Of a stretch of 35,361 nt of DNA, positions 8,153-16,517 are shown in pieces. Under the pieces are notes generated by a model that was not told the DNA's origin, ran no database searches, and saw only the letters and a program-made list of their open reading frames with translations. The stretch covers positions 1-35,361 of the forward strand of contig JANQIW010000160.1 of assembly GCA_028281945.1 (NCBI GenBank). Reading direction: 5' to 3'. The position numbers and the translations under genes are program-made. Position 1 is the stretch's first letter; the number at the start of each line of letters is the position of its first letter. This stretch comes from Prochloraceae cyanobacterium PL24a_bin.78 (GTDB lineage Bacteria; Cyanobacteriota; Cyanobacteriia; Cyanobacteriales; JANQIW01).

Positions 8153-10291
8153 GTGAAGGCTAGTGAGGTAATAAAGCGATATCAGGAAGGTGAAAGAAAT
8201 TTTCAGCGTGTGAACTTGAGAGGTCAATCTTTTAAAGGAAAAGACTTGTCAGGGGCAGATTTTAGTGAGGCGGATATTCTAGGTACAAACTTTCAAGATG
8301 CCATCCTCAGAGGTGCAAAGTTTAGAAAAGCAAAGACAGGTTTACAAAAGGGTTGGGCAATTTTCCTATTACTTATTTCATGTTTGATCTCAGGGATTGG
8401 AGGATTTGTATCTGGATATCTTAGTGTTGTGGTTTTATTGATATTTGATTCTAATAATTTAGAAAATCAAATAGTAGGTTGGATAACTTTGATTTTTCTA
8501 ATCCTCTTCTATATTTTGAGTTGGTATAAAGGCTTATTATTTGGATTTGGAGCCATCGCCATCGCTGGAGCCATCGCCATCGCCATCGCCTTCGCCTTCA
8601 CCATCGCTGGAGCCATCGCTGGAGCCTTCCCTGGAGCCTTCGCCTTCACCATCGCTGGAGCCATCGCTGGAGCCTTCCCTGGAGCCATCGCCTTCGCCTT
8701 CCCTGGAGCCATCGCCTTCGCCTTCCCTGGAGCCATCGCCTTCCCCGGAGCCTTCCCTGGAGCCATCGCCTTCCCTGGAGCCATCGCTGGAGCCATCGCT
8801 GGAGCCTTCGCCTTCGCTGGAGTCATCGCTGAAGCCATCGCTGGAATCATCGCCATCGCCATCGCTGGAGCCTTAATTGGAACAATAATAAATTTTTATA
8901 TTGCTAGGCGTGCTATGAAAGGAGATTCTAGAGAGGCTTGGATGAGGAAATTTGCCCTTGCCTTTGCCTCTATTGGGGGTACTACTTTTTACAATGCCGA
9001 TTTAACTGATGCCGATTTTACAGGGGCGACTCTGAAAAATACCGATCTTCGAGGTAAAAGTTTTATTCGTGTTTGTTGGAAGGATACAATTAAACTTGAT
9101 TTTGCCAGAGTAGGTAAAACTTTACTGGCTCAAAGTGAAGTTAGAGAGTTATTAATTACAGGTAATGGTTATCATAAATCCTACATTGGTGCAAATCTTA
9201 GAGGAGCTTATTTAGTGGGAGCTAATCTGAATAAAGCTAACTTAAAATATGCTGATCTTAGTGAAGCAACTTTAGCTGGAGCTAATTTAGATAAAATAAA
9301 TTTAAGGGAAGTAAATGCCATTGGAACTAATTTTACTCATTCCTATATGACAGGAGCTTGTGTTGAAGCTTGGAATATAGATAGCACAACTAAACTCACA
9401 GACGTTGATTGTCAATTTATTTATCTTCTTGAATACCCTAAAGATGAGAGAAGCGATAATAAAGAACGCCGTCCCAGTAGTGGAGAATTTCAACCTGGAG
9501 AATTCACAAAATTGTTTGAGGAGGTTTTAGATACGGTGGATTTGATATTTCGCGATGGTGTGGATTGGAAAGCATTTGTAGATGCCTTTGACAAAGTTCA
9601 AGTAGAAAACGAAGGTACACCACTAGAATTACAAAGTATCGAAAACAAAGGGGATGGAGTTGTAGTAATTAAAGTAAAAGTTCCTCTTGATGCTGATAAA
9701 GAGAAGATTCATCAAGATTTTAGTGAAATTTATAAGTTAAAGCTTCAAGAACAAGAAAAGAGATATAAAGCAGAATTAGCAGCTAAGGATCGAGAAATCG
9801 AAATTTATCGAGAGAATAGCACCAATATGAAAGAAATTGCTATAATATTAGCTAATCAAACCAATCAAAATATTATTAATAATACTCAAATAGAAAAAGA
9901 TATGTCACAAAATTTTAATACAAATCAATTTAATCCAAATAAATCTAATATTAACATTGCCACAAATAATGAAAACGTTCAGCAAGGTAATGAAAATGCT
10001 ACCCAAAATATTACAAATCTTACCACTGAACAAAAGCAAAATCTCAAAGAAGCCGCAGCAGAAATCCAAGAATTATTAGAGCAATTATCCCAAACCTATC
10101 CAACAAACACAAGTAAAGAAAAAAACATAGTTGTAGGAGAAGTAGTCGATCGAATTGAGAGTAACTCAACTCTAAAAACCAAAGTAATCAACGCCCTCAA
10201 AGCAGGAGGAGTAGAAGCATTCAAAGAAGCCATAGACAATCCCCTAGTCAACATTCTCATGGCAACCATCGAAGGCTGGAAAGAAGAATAA
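8153..10291 (+). CDS. Large pentapeptide-repeat membrane protein with an Ala-Gly-Ile-Phe dipeptide array
   Basis: A 712-residue protein from GTG 8153 (AGG about 8 bases upstream). Parts in order: a pentapeptide block (about 21-57, A(D/N)LxG-type repeats); hydrophobic segments (about 66-130); an array of two-residue units such as AI, AG, AF and PG (134-240); a further hydrophobic end and a basic stretch ([14 protein letters not shown]); pentapeptide repeats again (about 277-305 and 341-416); a folded domain with [11 protein letters not shown] and [11 protein letters not shown] (about 450-520); a coiled coil (about 524-565); an Asn/Gln-rich linker; and a C-terminal helical domain (about 624-712). 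The last two parts recur in cyanobacterial pentapeptide proteins. Topology and function are unknown. It follows the Rpn pair by 100 bp. Confidence 0.75.
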   Translation: MKASEVIKRYQEGERNFQRVNLRGQSFKGKDLSGADFSEADILGTNFQDAILRGAKFRKAKTGLQKGWAIFLLLISCLISGIGGFVSGYLSVVVLLIFDSNNLENQIVGWITLIFLILFYILSWYKGLLFGFGAIAIAGAIAIAIAFAFTIAGAIAGAFPGAFAFTIAGAIAGAFPGAIAFAFPGAIAFAFPGAIAFPGAFPGAIAFPGAIAGAIAGAFAFAGVIAEAIAGIIAIAIAGALIGTIINFYIARRAMKGDSREAWMRKFALAFASIGGTTFYNADLTDADFTGATLKNTDLRGKSFIRVCWKDTIKLDFARVGKTLLAQSEVRELLITGNGYHKSYIGANLRGAYLVGANLNKANLKYADLSEATLAGANLDKINLREVNAIGTNFTHSYMTGACVEAWNIDSTTKLTDVDCQFIYLLEYPKDERSDNKERRPSSGEFQPGEFTKLFEEVLDTVDLIFRDGVDWKAFVDAFDKVQVENEGTPLELQSIENKGDGVVVIKVKVPLDADKEKIHQDFSEIYKLKLQEQEKRYKAELAAKDREIEIYRENSTNMKEIAIILANQTNQNIINNTQIEKDMSQNFNTNQFNPNKSNINIATNNENVQQGNENATQNITNLTTEQKQNLKEAAAEIQELLEQLSQTYPTNTSKEKNIVVGEVVDRIESNSTLKTKVINALKAGGVEAFKEAIDNPLVNILMATIEGWKEE
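8552..8872 (+). repeat. Coding hexamer mosaic (dipeptide array)
   Basis: This stretch consists almost only of six-base units: GCCATC (Ala-Ile), GCTGGA (Ala-Gly), GCCTTC (Ala-Phe), CCTGGA (Pro-Gly) and ACCATC (Thr-Ile). About 53 units lie in frame, encoding residues 134-240. Longer repeats of several units recur, for example [12 protein letters not shown] twice. It is far richer in G+C than the flanking DNA. Stop codons are absent in several frames on both strands, which creates long false reading frames. Confidence 0.95.
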
Positions 10292-10299
10292 CATTTATT

Positions 10300-10370
10300 C
10301 TCCCATTCTCCCATTCTCCCCATCCCCCATTCCCCCCATTCCTCCTATTCCCCCCATTCTCGCCATTTCC
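10300..10370. repeat. Pyrimidine-rich CTCCCATT-type tandem repeat (site A)
   Basis: Directly after the stop codon of the large pentapeptide gene there are imperfect tandem units such as TTCTCCCATTCTCCC and CCCCCATT. The unit matches that in the element family elsewhere in this window, but I found no terminal inverted repeats here. The pyrimidine strand is the sense strand of the upstream gene. Confidence 0.75.
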
Positions 10371-10446
10371 TTGTCATATTACTCTCATCTGGTATATTGA
10401 GGGCATAATATATTGAGTACATCAAGTAGAAATAAATTGAAAGCCC

Positions 10447-11220
10447 ATGATAAAATCCAGAATCTTAGCAACAGTGGCAATCTTAACGACTATGAGTATA
10501 ACCTTGCCATCACAAGCAGAAAACCTTTCCCATTTATCCCAACTACTTTCCACCAGAAAGTGCAGCGAATGTGACCTAAGTGGAAGCGGCTTAGTCCTAG
10601 CAAACCTAGCAGGAGCAGACCTTAGAGGGGCAAATTTAGTAGGAGCTAATCTTTCTCGCGCAAATCTAACAGGAGCGGATTTAAGTGGAGCTAATCTGGC
10701 AGGAGCATCCTTACATGGGGCAAACTTAACAGGAGCTAATCTAACAGGAGCTAATCTTAATGGTACAGATATGAGAAATGCTTACCTATCAAGTGCAACA
10801 ATGTTTGATACAGATATGAGCAATGCCTACGTTCGAGGGGCAACAGGTATTCCTTTAAATGTAGCAACTCCCGAACAATTCTATAATTGGGGAGTTACAG
10901 AAGCCAATCGAGGAAATCATAAAGCAGCCTTATCTCATTACAATAAAGCCATTATCAACGATCCAGAATTTGCCCCTGCCTATCTTGGTAGAGGAGTGAT
11001 GTTTTACCGTTTAGGGGATGACGCTGCCGCCCTTGAAAATGCTAAAATGGCTGCTTCCTTATTTGAGACTCAAGAAAATACCGAAGGCTTTGAAACCTCT
11101 CAAGGATTTGTAGATGGCTTACAAGCAAAACGTGAAGGCCGTAGTAATGGAGGCGGTGGTAATTTTGGGCGAGTTATGCAAACCGTTGGTTCTTTGCTCT
11201 TAAGATTTTTATTAAGATAA
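10447..11220 (+). CDS. Secreted pentapeptide-repeat protein with TPR-like C-terminal half
   Basis: A 257-residue protein. It begins with a signal peptide (MIKSRILATVAIL, hydrophobic core, likely cleavage after SQA-E near residue 24). A Cys-x-x-Cys pair (CSEC) comes next. About 16 pentapeptide repeats (A(D/N)LxG) follow from roughly residue 45 to 135 and should form a right-handed quadrilateral beta-helix. After that come two helical pairs with TPR character (NWGVTEANRGNHKAALSHYN, then AYLGRGVMFYRLGDDAAALE). The tail is Gly-rich and ends in hydrophobic and basic residues. It is probably periplasmic or thylakoid-lumenal. Function unknown. Promoter space upstream includes tandem repeat site A. 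Confidence 0.8.
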   Translation: MIKSRILATVAILTTMSITLPSQAENLSHLSQLLSTRKCSECDLSGSGLVLANLAGADLRGANLVGANLSRANLTGADLSGANLAGASLHGANLTGANLTGANLNGTDMRNAYLSSATMFDTDMSNAYVRGATGIPLNVATPEQFYNWGVTEANRGNHKAALSHYNKAIINDPEFAPAYLGRGVMFYRLGDDAAALENAKMAASLFETQENTEGFETSQGFVDGLQAKREGRSNGGGGNFGRVMQTVGSLLLRFLLR

Positions 11221-11315
11221 AAACTATACACCAAAATTACTATAAACTTATTTAAAAAGAGATATTTACTCGAAAATTACTTTTAAATATCCCATTAAAA
11301 CTCCAACCCAACTAG

Positions 11316-11360
11316 GTAATAAGTTAATTAGAAAAATTTATTCACTTAATTACTTATTAC
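11316..11360. terminator. Inverted repeat between convergent genes
   Basis: GTAATAAGT and ACTTATTAC form a 9-bp AT-rich stem, with a further TTAATTA-type match just inside. It lies between the pentapeptide-TPR gene and the convergent glycosyltransferase gene. It may be a weak bidirectional terminator. The AT-rich composition makes chance pairing possible. Confidence 0.35.
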
Positions 11361-11364
11361 TTAA

Positions 11365-12282
11365 TTACTTAAAAATCTTTTTCAATCCCCTTTTAAGCTT
11401 ACTAACAAATGGATTTTCAGATGATGGAATTTCATCAACTTGAGGAGGTTTAGTCTCCCCCAAATAACGATAATATTCCCAAGTTTCTCGATAAGGTCCA
11501 CCTGGTCTCATAGGAGTGCCAGCCCAATGTAGATATCTTAGCTTTCTATCGCCATCATATAGAATATGTTCTCGGTCAACAAAATGGGAAGATCCACCCC
11601 AACTACCTGGTTCATTAGGAATAATTTTAACCAAATTAAGCCTTTTTGTAGTTTTTTTCAGAATAATATAGTTAAGTAAAGGTTGAGCAGTACCTTTTTG
11701 GGAGAAATCAAAATATTCTTTATTTGCAGCACATTCAGAAAATAGATTATATAATTCAGATTCAGAAAAAAGACCTTTTTTCGATGCCCAAAAACCGCCA
11801 TTAAAGACATCTAATAACTCTTCATCAGTAAAAATGCCTTGTTCTCTTACAGTCTCCTGAAAAACATGAGCCAGTTTATTACCCTTATAATGGAAATCAC
11901 AATTAATAAATTCATAACCTTGTGCAAAATAATCCAAAACAGGAGCTAAACTTTCAAAAACAATAATATCCGTATCAATGTAAATAAAATCATCCAAAGG
12001 GCCAAACCAAGTTAAAAACACTCGTAATCTATTAGGATAAGAGAGAAAATCAGAAGGAAAAATCTTACCTACTTGATTAGTGAATTCTTCCACCAGATTA
12101 AGATTAGGAAAAATTTGTACTTGATGCTTTTCTTGAAGGATACTTAATGCTTCCTGATATTTTTCATTATAAGGAATCAAATAAATTGGTATTTCAGGAT
12201 CATAAATACGAATACTATTTAGTAAAGCGATCGCATTATCTATCACCTTATCATTAGCCACAATGTAAATGCCTTGACTCAT
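11365..12282 (-). CDS. GT-A fold glycosyltransferase-like protein (Npun_R2821/R2822 type)
   Basis: A 305-residue protein from ATG 12282, with a good ribosome site (GAGGA) about 9 bases upstream. The N-terminal half has the GT-A layout: IYIVANDKVIDNAIALLNSI, IPIYLIPYNE, then the metal-binding DxD motif as YIDTDIIVFE (Asp 103 and 105). A later YLHWAG matches the acceptor-site region of GT8-like enzymes. It belongs with a cyanobacterial family seen next to polysaccharide genes. Donor and acceptor are unknown, and a role in surface glycans is only likely. It lies 27 bp downstream of a paralogue on the same strand, so the pair is probably one operon. Confidence 0.75.
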   Translation of the reverse strand: MSQGIYIVANDKVIDNAIALLNSIRIYDPEIPIYLIPYNEKYQEALSILQEKHQVQIFPNLNLVEEFTNQVGKIFPSDFLSYPNRLRVFLTWFGPLDDFIYIDTDIIVFESLAPVLDYFAQGYEFINCDFHYKGNKLAHVFQETVREQGIFTDEELLDVFNGGFWASKKGLFSESELYNLFSECAANKEYFDFSQKGTAQPLLNYIILKKTTKRLNLVKIIPNEPGSWGGSSHFVDREHILYDGDRKLRYLHWAGTPMRPGGPYRETWEYYRYLGETKPPQVDEIPSSENPFVSKLKRGLKKIFK

Positions 12283-12309
12283 TAGAATTTCCTCTTCAAT
12301 TTTCTTTTC

Positions 12310-13305
12310 TCAATTAACTAAATTCAACTTTTTCAAAACCCGTTTCATTAAACTAGGAGGTTGGTTATAAGCTTTAGGTTTACCCTTAAATTGAGGGCGA
12401 TTTTCTTTCTCATGAAGGTAACGATAATGTAAAAACAAATCTCTATAAGGGAAATCAATATTTTCTCCATTACAAACCTTACCAAATAATTTAGAAGACA
12501 AACCGATATAATGAAGATAAACTAAACGTTTTCCCCCATCATAAACAAGATTATCTAACACTTGGAAATGAGGTGAAGTAACACAACAACCAGTGATTTT
12601 ATCTTTAGGTAAATTGAAAGCAAGATTAAAAGGAATAATGTCACAACGCATCATCATATAATTAATCATCGTTTGATCTGGAGCCATAGGATAAAGGATT
12701 TCCGCCTCACCCTCTTTTAGTTTTGAGAGTAACCAATCTCTCTTTTCTTCGTCAAATAAATCCTTTTTAGAAGCATAAAAACCAGAACAAAATATTTCCG
12801 ATTCAACTCGTGAACTAGGAAATACTTCATTTAATTTTTCAGAAGTAACAGTATAAACATGAGTAGGATCTTTATGTTGGAAATCATATACCACACAATC
12901 ATGATCATCTAAACTTGAAAAAACTATATCTGGTGAATCTATTAATAAAGTATCCCCATCCATATACAAAAACCTGTCAAAAGGACCATCAAAAGCACAA
13001 AAACGTCTATGAGTGCCAAGGCGATGATAACCATTACTGCCAGCATTTCTCCAAATTTCTTGGGCGGTAGGATGAGTATCCCAAACTGCTTTAACAAAAT
13101 TATCCCATTTTTCGATAGAATCTTGATTGTCATAAAGTTGAACATTAGGACGTTTAGCAATTAAAGCGGCAATTTTTTCGGTATGATCATCATAGGGGTA
13201 GACACAAACCGGAAATTGAGATCCTAAAATAGCTTCAATACTGTTAAGTAGAGCAACCAATTGGTCATAAATTCGATCGTTAGCTAGAGTGCAAATTCCA
13301 TCCAT
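12310..13305 (-). CDS. GT-A fold glycosyltransferase-like protein, paralogue (Npun_R2821/R2822 type)
   Basis: A 331-residue paralogue of the downstream gene. The start MDGICTLANDRIYDQLVALLNSIE parallels that of its neighbour. The DxD motif is YMDGDTLLID (Asp 116 and 118). The conserved features FCSGFYASKKDLF, PDQTMINYMMMR and YLHYIG occur at matching places in both proteins. Like its partner it has no signal peptide or membrane anchor, so it is likely cytosolic. A short basic C-terminal tail (SLMKRVLKKLNL) resembles that of the other copy (VSKLKRGLKKIFK) and could be a membrane-binding amphipathic helix. It is divergent from the acyl-CoA-dehydrogenase-like gene. Confidence 0.75.
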   Translation of the reverse strand: MDGICTLANDRIYDQLVALLNSIEAILGSQFPVCVYPYDDHTEKIAALIAKRPNVQLYDNQDSIEKWDNFVKAVWDTHPTAQEIWRNAGSNGYHRLGTHRRFCAFDGPFDRFLYMDGDTLLIDSPDIVFSSLDDHDCVVYDFQHKDPTHVYTVTSEKLNEVFPSSRVESEIFCSGFYASKKDLFDEEKRDWLLSKLKEGEAEILYPMAPDQTMINYMMMRCDIIPFNLAFNLPKDKITGCCVTSPHFQVLDNLVYDGGKRLVYLHYIGLSSKLFGKVCNGENIDFPYRDLFLHYRYLHEKENRPQFKGKPKAYNQPPSLMKRVLKKLNLVN

Positions 13306-13415
13306 AAGATTATAATTAAAATTTTGTCTAGTTTAATATATTAGATATAAAAAAATTGTACTATGCAGATTAACATCCTCCAAAACTTAACTCTCAAACT
13401 AAAAATATTTTATTT

Positions 13416-14507
13416 GTGGAAATTAATCAGAAAATGCCCTTAGATGAACAGAAAAAATTAGAAACCATATCCCAATATTTTCAAGAAATCATTGCACCAC
13501 AAGCAACCAGAATAGATCAATATCCAGATGCACTACAAAATGCTATCAAAGGAATGGGGAATCGTCAATTATTGGGTTTAAAGATACCTCAAAGCTGGGG
13601 TGGAGAGGGATTGACAGATATTGCCTATTGTCAGTATCAAGTAATGATAAGTCGATATTCAGGTGCATTAGCCTTCTTGCAAACACAACATCAAAGTGCA
13701 GGTGGTAAAATTGCCGCTAGTAAGAATCATCAACTTCAAAAAGCATATTTACCTCAAATGAGTAATGGCTTAACTTTAGTAGGTGTGGCCTTTTCTCAAC
13801 TCCGTCGTCAAGGTAAACCTTTGATTAAAGCAATTCCTGTAGCTCAAGGATATATGTTACAAGGAGAAATTCCATGGATTACTGGTTTTGGTTTTTTTCA
13901 CCATTTTATTTTAGGGGCAATAGATCCTGATGGCAAGGAAATCTATAGCATTGTGCCTTTTATTAACACTCCAGAAATAGAATTCTCTCAACCAATGGAT
14001 TTAGTGGCAATGAAGGCGACTAATACGGTTAGTGCAGTGGTTAAAGGGTTGTTGGTGGAAAAGGATTCCATCGTCAATATAGAAGAGGTTGATTCCATCC
14101 ATAATAGGGATATTAAGAATGTATTAGATCATGGTTTTTATGCTTTGGGATGTGCTTATGGTGCCTTGGATATTATTGAAGCGACTTACCAGAAAAAGCA
14201 GTTACCCTTTTTAAAACAAGCTTATAATGCCTTACACCAAGAATTAACCCATTGTAGTAAAGCTATGTTTGAGGCAATAGATTCTCCTGATGCTACTTTT
14301 GAGAATAAACTGAAATTACGATCACAAATTATAACTTTAGCTGGAAAATGTGCTCAAGCCGCTGTAGTAGTATCTAGTGGTGTCGCTAATTATCAAAATC
14401 ATCCGGCAGGGCGTATCTATCGAGAGGCATTAATGTTTACTGTTTTTGGCCAAACTACTTCTGTGATGGAAGCGACTCTTAATAGTCTCTCTAGCAATAA
14501 GTTATAA
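13416..14507 (+). CDS. Acyl-CoA dehydrogenase family flavoprotein lacking the usual catalytic Glu
   Basis: 363 residues from GTG 13416; ATG 13434 would remove six residues, and neither has a strong ribosome site. It shows the acyl-CoA dehydrogenase layout: an N-terminal helical domain (KMPLDEQKKLETISQYFQE), a middle beta domain with GVAFSQLRRQGKP and GEIPWITGFGFF, and a C-terminal four-helix domain. Where most members have Tyr-Glu-Gly-Thr with the catalytic base, this one has VFGQTTSVMEATL, so Gly-Gln replaces Glu-Gly. Class D flavin monooxygenases of the same fold also lack that Glu. Cyanobacteria generally lack full beta-oxidation, so a desaturase role in fatty acid breakdown is doubtful. 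Substrate unknown. Confidence 0.75.
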   Translation: MEINQKMPLDEQKKLETISQYFQEIIAPQATRIDQYPDALQNAIKGMGNRQLLGLKIPQSWGGEGLTDIAYCQYQVMISRYSGALAFLQTQHQSAGGKIAASKNHQLQKAYLPQMSNGLTLVGVAFSQLRRQGKPLIKAIPVAQGYMLQGEIPWITGFGFFHHFILGAIDPDGKEIYSIVPFINTPEIEFSQPMDLVAMKATNTVSAVVKGLLVEKDSIVNIEEVDSIHNRDIKNVLDHGFYALGCAYGALDIIEATYQKKQLPFLKQAYNALHQELTHCSKAMFEAIDSPDATFENKLKLRSQIITLAGKCAQAAVVVSSGVANYQNHPAGRIYREALMFTVFGQTTSVMEATLNSLSSNKL

Positions 14508-14523
14508 ATCATAAGTAAATTAA

Positions 14524-14711
14524 TTTCTCCAATCTCCCTTGTTTTTCTTCTCTTCCTTCTCTTCCTTCTCTTCCTTGTCAAGCGAAGTCATCCCACTCTC
14601 CCCATCTCCCACTCTCCCATTCTCCCCATCTCCCATTCTCCCATTCTCCCACTCTCCCCATTCCACCCATTCTCCCCATTCTCCCCCTCTCCCACTCTCC
14701 CCATTTCCCAA
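14524..14711. repeat. Composite pyrimidine tandem-repeat tract (site B)
   Basis: A 9-base unit TTCTCTTCC occurs three times (14548-14574). It is followed by about 120 bp of imperfect CTCCCATT / CTCCCACT / CTCCCC units. The second part matches the arrays at the other repeat sites in this window. It starts 16 bp after the acyl-CoA-dehydrogenase-like gene, with pyrimidines on that gene's sense strand. No terminal inverted repeat was seen. Confidence 0.8.
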
Positions 14712-15518
14712 GTCATCCGAAATCTTCCCAGTCTCTTCATTCAGGAAATATTCTCCTACAGTATAACTGTATACAAAAATCCCTTATAATAAAAAATGAT
14801 GAATTAGCTAAAACCATGAACTACAAAATATAGAGGAAAAATGTTACAATAAAAAATGTAGCCTAACTGACACACGCAATAAGTATAAAATATACTACAA
14901 TAAAAATTAAGAAAAAAAACTTAAAAAAATATAAAAAATATTGAGAAATTGATAAAAAAGAACAACAAACAGGCAAATATTTGACAGTAAATCTACAAGA
15001 TTAACCATTAAATAGTAACCCTTAAATTTTAACTATTAAACAACAGCTATTCCATGGAAAATTTGCATTGGTTTTATATAGATATGAACTATTTGTCAAG
15101 AGGAAAATTCCCCCAAAAATACCATAAATTTCCTAACAATCAAAAACAAAATTAAAAATTGTAAAAAATCGAAGATGGGTGTATTTTTAAACACTTTAAA
15201 GACGATCCCAAGTCAGTATATCCTATGATATTTAAGATACAGACAGATCAAATTAGGTATTAAAGTTAACCAAAATTAATAAACCAAGAACTAGGAAAAC
15301 AACCAAAATAGTTCAAAACAAAAGCCTTAAAGAGATTGATAGAGCATCCTCAGAGATTGTATCAAATTAATCCAAAAAAACCCCAATAAATATCTAAAAA
15401 TAGAAAAGACAAAAAAAAGAGATTGAATGTAGTTATCACTACAATATAAAAATATCCTTTAATGTTAGGGTAAGAAGTGTAAATAGAAAACCATCTTAAA
15501 AAATCTACATTTAGAATC
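14712..15518. other. Long AT-rich intergenic stretch before the DUF1830 gene
   Basis: About 800 bp without a credible gene. The motif ACAATAAAAA or a close form recurs near 14788, 14845 and 14898, and a TTGACA box is at 14980. I see no convincing small protein, tRNA or structured RNA. It could be a long leader of the downstream gene or hold an unrecognised small RNA. Confidence 0.4.
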
Positions 15519-15905
15519 ATGGCTCAAATATTAGATCCAATTCCTCAAGGACAAGATAAAATTCTTTGCTGCTACGTAAATGCAACTAGCAATATTCAAG
15601 TAGCCAGAATAACAAATATACCAAATTGGTACTTTGAAAGAGTAGTATTTCCAGGACAACGTTTAGTTTTTGAATCCCTTAGAGAAGGGCAATTAGAAAT
15701 TCATACAGGAATGATGGCAAGTGCCATATTATCAGATACAATCCCTTGCACTCGTCTTTCCCTTGATGAAAGTGAATTTTCCCTGATAAGAGAAGAAAAC
15801 ATCCTATCAGAAACTGAAAACCAACCAAAAATAGAAGTTACTAATAATAAAAAATTTGAAAATACTCCTAAATACCCAAACGCTTTAGCATCAGCACTAG
15901 GTTAA
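15519..15905 (+). CDS. DUF1830 domain protein
   Basis: A 128-residue soluble protein. The first 85 residues fit the cyanobacterial DUF1830 family: QDKILCCYVNATSNIQVARI, then NWYFERVVFPGQRLVFE, then GQLEIHTGMMASAI and DTIPCTRL. The last 40 residues are polar and probably disordered. DUF1830 proteins are small, widespread in cyanobacteria and without an assigned function. It has a long AT-rich upstream region and a good intrinsic terminator 40 bp after its stop, so it is likely monocistronic. Confidence 0.8.
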   Translation: MAQILDPIPQGQDKILCCYVNATSNIQVARITNIPNWYFERVVFPGQRLVFESLREGQLEIHTGMMASAILSDTIPCTRLSLDESEFSLIREENILSETENQPKIEVTNNKKFENTPKYPNALASALG

Positions 15906-15945
15906 AACAAAACATAGCCTATTTAACCAGAAATAAAGGCGATTG

Positions 15946-15983
15946 AAGGGGATTGTTGTAATTAGCAATCCCTTGATTTTTTT
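15946..15983 (+). terminator. Intrinsic terminator after the DUF1830 gene
   Basis: AAGGGGATTG and CAATCCCTT form a 9-bp stem with one bulged G and a loop of about 10 bases, followed by ATTTTTTT. Confidence 0.85.
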
Positions 15984-16038
15984 GCTATCATGGATAAATT
16001 CAAAGCAGAAACAATGGACAACCATAGATTTATAGATG

Positions 16039-16222
16039 TTATATCATTTTTCCCATAATAGTGATAGACATTGAGGGGAATGGGAGAATGGTTTTTTGAG
16101 AATAGTTTATGGTGATGATGGGAATGGGAGAATGGGAGGAATGGGTAGAAAAAATTTTAGTTAATTATCCTAGATTTAAGATTTTTCAAATCTATCATAC
16201 TTAAATACTTTCTTGATCTTAA
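16039..16222 (+). mobile_element. Minisatellite-bearing MITE-like element, copy C
   Basis: The left end reads TTATATCATTTTT, then TAATAGTGATAGACATTG. The interior has GGGAATGGGAGAATGG units in two blocks, then the core TTTTAGTTAATTATCCTAG. The right end reads CTATCATACTTAAA, then CTTGATCTTAA. Read from outside, the two ends are imperfect inverted repeats of about 30 bp. It lies between the DUF1830 terminator and thiO-thiG. It encodes no protein, and any transposition would need a transposase supplied elsewhere. Confidence 0.7.
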
Positions 16223-16517
16223 AACCCTTAGATTATAGATCCAAACATCAAATATTAAAATAATAACTTCAAATCATATTTTTAGCGAAAAACAATCAAT
16301 AATTAAAATCAAAAATAAAGTTTAAAAGAATCATACAAATCCATCAAAAAACTTACAATATTAATCATTGAAAGACATTAAGAGTAAGATTCTAAATCAT
16401 TAGTTTAAATACAAAATATTTATTAAAAGTTAAAACTATTATTTGGCATTTTTGCTATCTATAAACCGAAGTCCAATGTTAGAGAGAATATCCGTGGAGT
16501 AAATAGGATTGTCAATA

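Noticed and set aside
8509..8876. Long open frames on the minus strand (Met-Ala-Pro-Gly-Lys-like) and in another plus frame (Glu-Pro-Ser-Pro-like)
   Set aside because: They are by-products of the hexamer mosaic, which lacks stop codons in several frames. The enclosing pentapeptide gene explains the region.
14520..14766. Two opposite open frames of 63 and 75 codons
   Set aside because: They only translate the pyrimidine tandem tract (Ser-Pro or Gly-Glu repeats) and have no ribosome site.
15984..16517. TPP riboswitch upstream of thiO-thiG
   Set aside because: I looked for the conserved CUGAGA and ACC(C)-type motifs with the paired stems and did not find them.
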